Below the pieces are notes generated by a model. That model made no database searches and had not been told where the DNA came from. It was given only the letters and a program-made list of their open reading frames with translations. The translations under genes were made by a program, and so were the position numbers. A stretch of 54,526 bases of DNA from an uncultured SAR86 cluster bacterium (GTDB lineage Bacteria; Pseudomonadota; Gammaproteobacteria; Magnimaribacterales; AG-339-G14), in contig CACILL010000001.1 of the NCBI GenBank assembly GCA_902587545.1, positions 625,391 through 679,916 on the forward strand. The letters run 5' to 3'. Positions 48,989-54,526 of the stretch are shown piece after piece; position 1 is the first letter of the stretch; every line of letters begins with the position of its first letter.

Positions 48989-49416
48989 TGAAGCTTAATG
49001 AATTAAATCCTAATTTAAAAAATAAACCCACTAAAAGAGTTGGCCGAGGAGCAGGTTCTGGCTTAGGCAAAACTTCTGGTAAAGGGCATAAAGGTCAAAA
49101 AGCAAGATCTGGTGGAAAGGTTCGTCCTGGATTTGAAGGCGGACAAATGCCAATTCAACAAAGATTACCTAAATTTGGTTTTACCTCCAGATCATCAAAA
49201 TACAAAACACATATCAAGCTTGGGGATCTAAACAATTTATCCGAGGACGTTATTGATTTAGATGTTTTAAAGGCAAATAAACTGATTTCAAGAATAACAA
49301 AAGAAGTTAAGGTAATTAATTCTGGTGAGTTAAAAAAAGCCATCAAAATAAAAGGTCTAAAAATTTCAAAAACTGCTTCAGAAGAAGTTAAAAAATCTGG
49401 AGGCGAGGTAGGTTAA
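48988..49416 (+). CDS. rplO: 50S ribosomal protein L15
   Basis: A 142-residue late-assembly protein. The extended Gly/Lys-rich N-terminus reads KRVGRGAGSGLGKTSGKGHK followed by GQKARSGGKVRPGFEGGQMP, the family signature. The C-terminal globular part is AT-rich in codon use and diverged. The start overlaps rpmD and the stop overlaps secY by one base each. Confidence 0.98.
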   Translation: MKLNELNPNLKNKPTKRVGRGAGSGLGKTSGKGHKGQKARSGGKVRPGFEGGQMPIQQRLPKFGFTSRSSKYKTHIKLGDLNNLSEDVIDLDVLKANKLISRITKEVKVINSGELKKAIKIKGLKISKTASEEVKKSGGEVG

Positions 49417-50720
49417 TGGCTTCTATTAATCCCAAATCATCTGGCCTTTCAGAACTTTGGTCAAGACTGAGATTTGTCTTACTAGCACTTATCATTTATA
49501 GGATTGGAACTCACATACCTGTTCCTGGAATAGATCCTGTAAAAATTTCTTCTTTATTTGACCAAAATCAAGGAACTCTGCTTGGCTTGTTCAATATGTT
49601 TTCTGGGGGTGCTTTGGAAAGAATGAGCATCATGGCTCTTAACGTCGTTCCTTACATTACTGCAGCTATTGTCATGAATCTTCTAGAAGCAACTACTCCA
49701 AGTTTAAAGAAAATGTTCAGACAAGAAGGAGAACAAGGCAGGAGAAAAAGAACCCACTATGTGCGTTTAGGAACTTTGCTTCTAGCAATATTTCAATCTA
49801 TGGGATTTGCGATTGCTCTTTCTTCTCAAGGAATGGCAATAGACCCTGGTACCATGTTCATTTTTACTGCGGTGGTCTCTTTCGTTACAGGCACAATGTT
49901 TTTAGTTTGGCTTGGAGAGCAAGTAAATGAAAGAGGAATTGGAAATGGTATTTCACTAATTATTTTTGCAAGTATTGTATCTGGTTTGCCAAGTGCGATT
50001 GGACAATCCTTTGAAGGGGCAAGACAAGGAGAAATAAGTCTCATCTTACTTCTTACAGTTGCCTTTATGGCGATACTTGCCATTTCTTTCATAGTTTGGG
50101 TAGAAAGAGCTCAAAGAAGAGTTACTGTAAATTACGCTAGAAGAAATCCTAACCAAATGGCTATGGGACAAGCTTCGCATGTTCCATTAAAAGTAAATAT
50201 GTCTGGAGTGATTCCCGCTATTTTTGCAAGCAGTATAGTTCTTTTTCCAGCATCAATTAGCTCTTGGTTTGGACAAAGTGAAGGGATGGAGTGGCTACAA
50301 GAAGTATCTTTGGCATTAAGTCCTGGACAGCCTTTATACGTAGTTGTGTTTTCTATTTTGATTGCTTACTTTTGCTTTTTTTACACTGCGATACAGTTTC
50401 CAGCAAAAGATATTTCAGATAACTTGAAAAGGTCTGGCGGCTTCCTTCCTGGAATTAGACCGGGAGGTCACACGGAAGAATACATTGATAATGTTATGTC
50501 TAGACTGACAGTCTGGGGATCCATTTATATGATAATGATTTGTTTATTACCCCAATTTTTAATTGTTTCTGCAAACGTTCCTTTTTACTTGGGAGGAACT
50601 TCACTTTTAATTGCAGTAGTAGTGGTAATGGACTTCATGGCTCAGGTACAATCACACCTTTTATCGAGTCAGTATCAGTCTTTGATGAAGAAAGCTAACT
50701 TGAAAGGGTTTAAAAGATAA
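49416..50720 (+). CDS. secY: Preprotein translocase channel subunit SecY
   Basis: A 434-residue inner-membrane channel with 10 membrane spans. The N-terminus reads [20 protein letters not shown], the plug region [20 protein letters not shown], and the SecA-binding loops include [16 protein letters not shown] and [20 protein letters not shown]. Length matches E. coli (443). It follows rplO with a one-base overlap and precedes rpmJ by one base, as in most bacteria. Confidence 0.99.
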   Translation: MASINPKSSGLSELWSRLRFVLLALIIYRIGTHIPVPGIDPVKISSLFDQNQGTLLGLFNMFSGGALERMSIMALNVVPYITAAIVMNLLEATTPSLKKMFRQEGEQGRRKRTHYVRLGTLLLAIFQSMGFAIALSSQGMAIDPGTMFIFTAVVSFVTGTMFLVWLGEQVNERGIGNGISLIIFASIVSGLPSAIGQSFEGARQGEISLILLLTVAFMAILAISFIVWVERAQRRVTVNYARRNPNQMAMGQASHVPLKVNMSGVIPAIFASSIVLFPASISSWFGQSEGMEWLQEVSLALSPGQPLYVVVFSILIAYFCFFYTAIQFPAKDISDNLKRSGGFLPGIRPGGHTEEYIDNVMSRLTVWGSIYMIMICLLPQFLIVSANVPFYLGGTSLLIAVVVVMDFMAQVQSHLLSSQYQSLMKKANLKGFKR

Positions 50721-50721
50721 A

Positions 50722-50838
50722 ATGAAAGTAAGAGCATCAGTAAAAAAAATATGCAAAGATTGCAAGCTTGTTAAGAGAAGAGGCACAGTTTATGTAATCT
50801 GCAAAACTGATCAAAAACACAAACAGAGGCAAGGATAA
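50722..50838 (+). CDS. rpmJ: 50S ribosomal protein L36, zinc-binding type
   Basis: A 38-residue protein starting [20 protein letters not shown]. Zinc ligands Cys11, Cys14, Cys27 and His33 are all present, so this is the zinc-binding form. It lies one base after secY and overlaps the rpsM ATG by one base (TAATG). S14 and S4 nearby are the zinc-free forms. Confidence 0.97.
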   Translation: MKVRASVKKICKDCKLVKRRGTVYVICKTDQKHKQRQG

Positions 50839-51194
50839 TGGCAAGGGTAGCTGGAGTAAACATACCTGACAAAAAGCAGGCTTGGATATCATTAACACAT
50901 ATTTTTGGAATAGGTAGAACCACTGCTTTGAAAATTTGTGAAACGACAGGTATTAAGTTTGATACAAAGATTTCTGCATTAAACGAACAAGAATTAGAGA
51001 AGTTGAGAAAAGAAGTTGGTAATTTTCTTGTAGAAGGAGACCTAAGAAGAGAGGTTAGCACTAACATCAAAAGATTAATGGACCTCGGCACCTTAAGAGG
51101 CATTAGGCACAGAAAAAGACTTCCTGTAAGAGGTCAAAGAACAAAGACAAATGCTAGGACTAGAAAAGGGCCTAGAAAACCAATCAGAAGATAA
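50838..51194 (+). CDS. rpsM: 30S ribosomal protein S13
   Basis: A 118-residue 30S head protein that touches the P-site tRNA and bridges to L5. Blocks are [36 protein letters not shown] and [20 protein letters not shown]. It begins in the stop codon of rpmJ, so the alpha group has no leader of its own and no room for the S4-binding pseudoknot of E. coli. Confidence 0.98.
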   Translation: MARVAGVNIPDKKQAWISLTHIFGIGRTTALKICETTGIKFDTKISALNEQELEKLRKEVGNFLVEGDLRREVSTNIKRLMDLGTLRGIRHRKRLPVRGQRTKTNARTRKGPRKPIRR

Positions 51195-51196
51195 TA

Positions 51197-51586
51197 ATGG
51201 CAAAAGAAAAAGGAAAGAAAACAAAAAATTCTAAGTCGGTTGCAAGCGAGGGCGTAGCTCATATTCTTGCAACTTTTAATAATACGATTATTAATATTAC
51301 CGACAAAAAAGGTAATACGATCTCTTGGTCAAGTTCTGGTGCAAACGGATTTAAAGGCTCAAGAAAAAGTACTCCTTTTGCTGCTCAAATTGCAGCAACT
51401 AAAGCAGGAGAACAAGCTATGAATTTAGGTTTGTCGGAAGTGGAAGTGGAAGTTTCAGGTCCAGGATCTGGTAGAGAGTCAGCAGTAAGAGCTTTAAATG
51501 GTTGTGGTCTGAAAATTACAAAAATCTCAGACGTTACACCAATTCCTCATAATGGTTGTAGACCGCCTAAAAAGAGAAGAGTTTAA
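51197..51586 (+). CDS. rpsK: 30S ribosomal protein S11
   Basis: A 129-residue platform protein lining the mRNA exit and the E site. Blocks are [40 protein letters not shown] and [16 protein letters not shown]. Length equals E. coli S11. It starts 2 bases after rpsM. Confidence 0.99.
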   Translation: MAKEKGKKTKNSKSVASEGVAHILATFNNTIINITDKKGNTISWSSSGANGFKGSRKSTPFAAQIAATKAGEQAMNLGLSEVEVEVSGPGSGRESAVRALNGCGLKITKISDVTPIPHNGCRPPKKRRV

Positions 51587-51588
51587 TC

Positions 51589-52209
51589 ATGGCAAGATAT
51601 AGAGGACCTAAAATTAAGCTTTCTAGAAGAGAAGGTACCGATCTTCAACTTAAAAGTGGATATAGATCTTATGAATCTAAGGCTAGGTCAGAAAACCCTC
51701 CTGGCGTCCATGGATTAAGAAGAGGCAGGCTTTCAGATTACGGTATGCAATTAAGAGAAAAGCAGAAAGTTAAAAGAATGTATGGCGTCCTTGAAAAACA
51801 GTTTAGAAATTATTACAAAAGAGCAGCTCGTCAGAAGGGCGAAACCGGCACTAATTTATTACTTTTTTTAGAGAAAAGACTTGATAACGTTCTTTACAGA
51901 CTTGGTTTTGCATCAACTAGAGCCGAGGCAAGACAACTAGTCAGTCATAAATCTGTCTTAGTGAATGGAAAAACAGTAAATATTCCGTCTTATCAGGTTG
52001 CTGAAGGCGATGAGATTTCAATAGCGGAAAAATCGCAGTCGCAAAAAAGAATTACACAGGCTATATCTTTAAGCGAACAAAGAGAAGAATGTGAATGGGT
52101 ATCAGTAGATAAATCTAAATTTACCGGTACTTTTAAAAATTTACCTACGAGAGAGTTGCTAAGTAGTGAAATAAACGAAAACTACATAGTAGAGCTTTAC
52201 TCAAGGTAA
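51589..52209 (+). CDS. rpsD: 30S ribosomal protein S4, zinc-free type
   Basis: A 206-residue 16S-binding protein at the mRNA entry site, also an antitermination helper in E. coli. The N-terminus [18 protein letters not shown] has no Cys zinc knuckle. The S4 RNA-binding domain is [20 protein letters not shown] followed by [20 protein letters not shown]. It starts 2 bases after rpsK; rpoA follows 22 bases later. Confidence 0.98.
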   Translation: MARYRGPKIKLSRREGTDLQLKSGYRSYESKARSENPPGVHGLRRGRLSDYGMQLREKQKVKRMYGVLEKQFRNYYKRAARQKGETGTNLLLFLEKRLDNVLYRLGFASTRAEARQLVSHKSVLVNGKTVNIPSYQVAEGDEISIAEKSQSQKRITQAISLSEQREECEWVSVDKSKFTGTFKNLPTRELLSSEINENYIVELYSR

Positions 52210-52231
52210 AAAATCTAAATTTGAGGATCAT

Positions 52232-53224
52232 ATGACAGACAATTTTGACATTATCAAGGATTTCTTAACTCCAAAAGAAATTATCGTTGAGGAAGTTAAT
52301 CCTAATCATTCAAAAATTATATTAGAGCCTTTGGAAAGAGGATTTGGCCATACATTAGGAAATGCTTTAAGAAGAATTATTTTATCTTCTATACCCGGTT
52401 CATGTGTTGCTGAAGCAAAAATTGATGGGGTTTTGCATGAATTCTCAACAATTGATGGGGTCGCAGAAGACGTCATAAACATACTTTTAAATTTAAAAGG
52501 TATAGCCGTAAGAATGATGGATGTTGAAGAAGCAGAACTATCTGTAGAGAAATCCGGCACGGGTAAGTTAACTGCAGGAGATTTTGAACTTCCTGCTGGT
52601 GTAGAAATTATTAACCCAGATCATCAGATTGCAACTCTTGCTGATAACGGCAGTATAAAAATGTCTATCAAAGTTAAAAAAGGAAGGGGTTACGATCCAG
52701 TAATAATCAGTGCTACTGAGGAAGGGGAAAGTAAAGAAGTTGGATTGTTAAGACTAGATGCTTCTTATTCACCAATAGAAAAGGTCGCTTATCAAGTTGA
52801 AAACACAAGGGTAGAAAATAGAACAGATCTCGATAAGCTTATTTTAGATGTTCACACTAATGGCACAATTGACCCAGAAGAAATTTTGAGATTAGCAGCA
52901 ACTATTTTACAAAGACAACTGATTGCATTTGCTGAACTTGGGTTTGAAACCGAAGAGGAAGAAGAAGAAGAGATTCCTCCAGTTGATCCAATTATGCTTC
53001 GCCCTGTTGATGAATTAGAACTTACTGTTAGGTCGGCAAATTGTTTGAAAGTAGAGAAAATTTATTACATTGGTGATCTTGTTACTAGAAAAGAATCAGA
53101 TCTATTAAAAACACCAAACCTTGGAAGAAAGTCTTTGAATGAAATTAAAGATGTATTAGCAGCTAGGGGATTATCTTTGGGATTGGAACTAGATAACTGG
53201 CCGCCTTCAAATATAGAAAGTTAA
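52232..53224 (+). CDS. rpoA: RNA polymerase alpha subunit
   Basis: A 330-residue subunit that nucleates core assembly (N-terminal domain, about 1-232) and contacts UP elements and activators through the C-terminal domain (about 250-325). Motifs are [40 protein letters not shown] and [17 protein letters not shown]. The linker holds a run of seven Glu (codons at 52952-52972), more acidic than in E. coli. GAGGAT lies upstream of ATG. The stop overlaps the rplQ ATG by one base. Confidence 0.99.
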   Translation: MTDNFDIIKDFLTPKEIIVEEVNPNHSKIILEPLERGFGHTLGNALRRIILSSIPGSCVAEAKIDGVLHEFSTIDGVAEDVINILLNLKGIAVRMMDVEEAELSVEKSGTGKLTAGDFELPAGVEIINPDHQIATLADNGSIKMSIKVKKGRGYDPVIISATEEGESKEVGLLRLDASYSPIEKVAYQVENTRVENRTDLDKLILDVHTNGTIDPEEILRLAATILQRQLIAFAELGFETEEEEEEEIPPVDPIMLRPVDELELTVRSANCLKVEKIYYIGDLVTRKESDLLKTPNLGRKSLNEIKDVLAARGLSLGLELDNWPPSNIES

Positions 53225-53631
53225 TGAGTAATTTAAAAAGAGGCAGAACCTTTGGTAGAAATAGCTCCAGAAGAAAGGCGCTATTTCAAGCTTTAGCTAT
53301 TTCTTTAATAGAACATGAGGGTATTAAAACAACTTTACCTAAAGCTAAGGAATTAAGGTCATTCATTGAACCGTTGATAACCCTTGCTAAAGACGATTCT
53401 GTAAGCAATCGAAGACTTGCTTTTTCAAAGATAAGAAATAAGTCTGCAGTAGGGAAACTTTTTTCTGACTTAGGTCCAAGATTTAAAGATAGGCCTGGAG
53501 GTTATTCCAGAATTATTAAGATCGGTTTTAGAAAAGGAGATGCCGCTCCAATTGCTTTTATTGAACTCGTAGACAGAACTATCGAAGACGAAATTTTAGT
53601 CGATACTCCAGCAGTGTCAGACAAAGCCTAA
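53224..53631 (+). CDS. rplQ: 50S ribosomal protein L17
   Basis: A 135-residue protein near the tunnel exit. Blocks are [40 protein letters not shown] and [20 protein letters not shown]. It is the last gene of the alpha group, with a one-base overlap with rpoA. Only 10 bases separate its stop from that of the convergent uvrA gene, and no terminator hairpin is visible there. Confidence 0.98.
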   Translation: MSNLKRGRTFGRNSSRRKALFQALAISLIEHEGIKTTLPKAKELRSFIEPLITLAKDDSVSNRRLAFSKIRNKSAVGKLFSDLGPRFKDRPGGYSRIIKIGFRKGDAAPIAFIELVDRTIEDEILVDTPAVSDKA

Positions 53632-53641
53632 GCCACAATTT

Positions 53642-54526
53642 TTATAAAAACTTTCCAGTATAGGACTTTTTGCATTTAGCTAGTTGATTAGTATCTCCAG
53701 CAGCAACTATTTCTCCTCCACCATTTCCACCTTCGGGCCCAATATCAATAATCCAATCAGAGTTTCTGATTACATCTAAGTTATGTTCAATCACAACAAT
53801 TGTGTTTCCTTGAGAGTTTAATTTTTGTAAAACGTCCATTAGTAGCTGGACATCATGAAAGTGTAAACCTGTTGTGGGTTCGTCTAATAAATAGATTGTT
53901 TTACCTGTAGAAGTTTTAGAAAGTTCTTTAGCTAGCTTTACTCTTTGAGCCTCTCCCCCAGATAAAGTGGTAGCTGGCTGTCCTAACCTCAAATAGCCAA
54001 GTCCTACTTGGTTTAAAGTATCGAGTTTTTTCTTGATTTTTGGGACGGCTTCAAAAAATATAGAAGCTTGTTCAACAGTCATATTTAAAACTTCTGAGAT
54101 ATTCTTACCTTTATATTTAACTGTTAAGGTTTCGTTGTTGTATCTCTTTCCATTACATACATCGCATTTAACATAAACATCTGGAAGAAAATGCATTTCT
54201 ACTTTTATCATTCCATCTCCTTCACAGGCTTCACATCTTCCTCCTCTGACATTGAAACTAAACCTACCGGGTTTGTATCCTTTAGCTCTAGCCTCTTGCG
54301 TTCCAGCAAAAAGTTCTCTTATTGGAGTGAAAATACCTGTATAAGTTACTGGGTTAGATCGCGGGGTTCTACCGATGGGGCTTTGACTTATTTCAATAAC
54401 TTTATCGACAAGTTCCGTTCCTTCTATTTTTTCAAAAGCCTCAGTTTTCATCGAACTTTTACTTAAAATATTCGACAGGGCAGGATAAAGCGTTTGATTT
54501 ATCAAAGTAGATTTTCCAGAACCGGA
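53642..54526 (-). CDS. uvrA: Excinuclease ABC subunit A, C-terminal part only (cut by the window end)
   Basis: The last 294 residues of UvrA, the ATPase that finds bulky DNA lesions in nucleotide excision repair. The frame runs off the window; the first visible residues SGSGKSTL are the Walker A of the second ABC module. A zinc finger CEAC...CDVC follows (pairs in [11 protein letters not shown] and [11 protein letters not shown]). The ABC signature is [15 protein letters not shown] and Walker [14 protein letters not shown]. The TTG at 54505 lies within this motif and is not a start. It is convergent with rplQ. Confidence 0.98.
   Translation of the reverse strand, partial: SGSGKSTLINQTLYPALSNILSKSSMKTEAFEKIEGTELVDKVIEISQSPIGRTPRSNPVTYTGIFTPIRELFAGTQEARAKGYKPGRFSFNVRGGRCEACEGDGMIKVEMHFLPDVYVKCDVCNGKRYNNETLTVKYKGKNISEVLNMTVEQASIFFEAVPKIKKKLDTLNQVGLGYLRLGQPATTLSGGEAQRVKLAKELSKTSTGKTIYLLDEPTTGLHFHDVQLLMDVLQKLNSQGNTIVVIEHNLDVIRNSDWIIDIGPEGGNGGGEIVAAGDTNQLAKCKKSYTGKFL

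Noticed and set aside
54503-54505. TTG as the start of uvrA
   Set aside because: The frame stays open to the window edge and the TTG lies in the Walker A region; it is an internal Leu codon.

Overview
The window looks like a chromosomal segment of a streamlined, AT-rich marine gammaproteobacterium, most likely of the SAR86 type. The lineage call is inference. It rests on the lpxC-secA order of gammaproteobacteria, on argJ plus a ThiE-like gene downstream of secA (as in Pseudomonas), on the birA/tRNA/tuf/secE/nusG/rplKAJL/rpoBC order, and on a sulfatase, a TonB-dependent receptor, a desaturase and a GH3 glucosidase in an extremely compact low-GC genome. I saw no mobile element, rRNA gene or CRISPR array, and no gap above 300 bases without a gene.

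Region 1 (1-8250) is accessory metabolism: the 3' part of a type I sulfatase; a TonB-dependent outer-membrane receptor with His/Glu-rich loops and a small secreted His-rich protein beside it (probably metal, perhaps zinc, uptake); a lipoprotein of unknown function; an epoxide hydrolase; and a tight plus-strand run of a small membrane protein, a fatty-acid desaturase, a redoxin-like protein and a crotonase-family protein.

Region 2 (8250-12400) has tRNA-Ala, an N-acyl-D-amino-acid deacylase-type amidohydrolase convergent with an MFS transporter, then coaE and yacG (yacG is only 50 codons).

Region 3 (12391-20235, minus strand) is a probable six-gene operon, rnr-rlmB-lpxC-secA-argJ-thiE-like, with gaps or overlaps of 1 to 17 bases. 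It joins RNA decay, rRNA methylation, lipid A synthesis, secretion and arginine synthesis. Several proteins are trimmed: RNase R lacks its terminal extensions, SecA lacks its zinc tail, and the ThiE-like protein lacks the Nudix half found in relatives.

Region 4 (20305-24830) has rraA, a PA14-containing GH3 beta-glucosidase, a small membrane protein, birA without a DNA-binding domain, and tRNAs Thr(TGT), Tyr(GTA) and Thr(GGT).

Region 5 (24859-53631) is one plus-strand block of translation, transcription and secretion genes: tuf, tRNA-Trp, secE, nusG, rplKAJL, rpoBC, rpsLG, fusA, then the S10, spc and alpha operons up to rplQ. Two good sigma70 promoters (before rpsL and before rpsJ) and an L10-type leader before rplJ can be recognised. 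The window ends in the 3' part of uvrA, convergent with rplQ.

The main oddities are these. The tuf stop codon shares two bases with the mature 5' end of tRNA-Trp. Several genes have a -10 box placed so that the mRNA would be leaderless or nearly so. One palindromic -10 box may serve two divergent genes. The classical ribosomal-protein feedback sites are largely missing. Nearly every convergent gene pair overlaps or abuts, with no room for an intergenic terminator.
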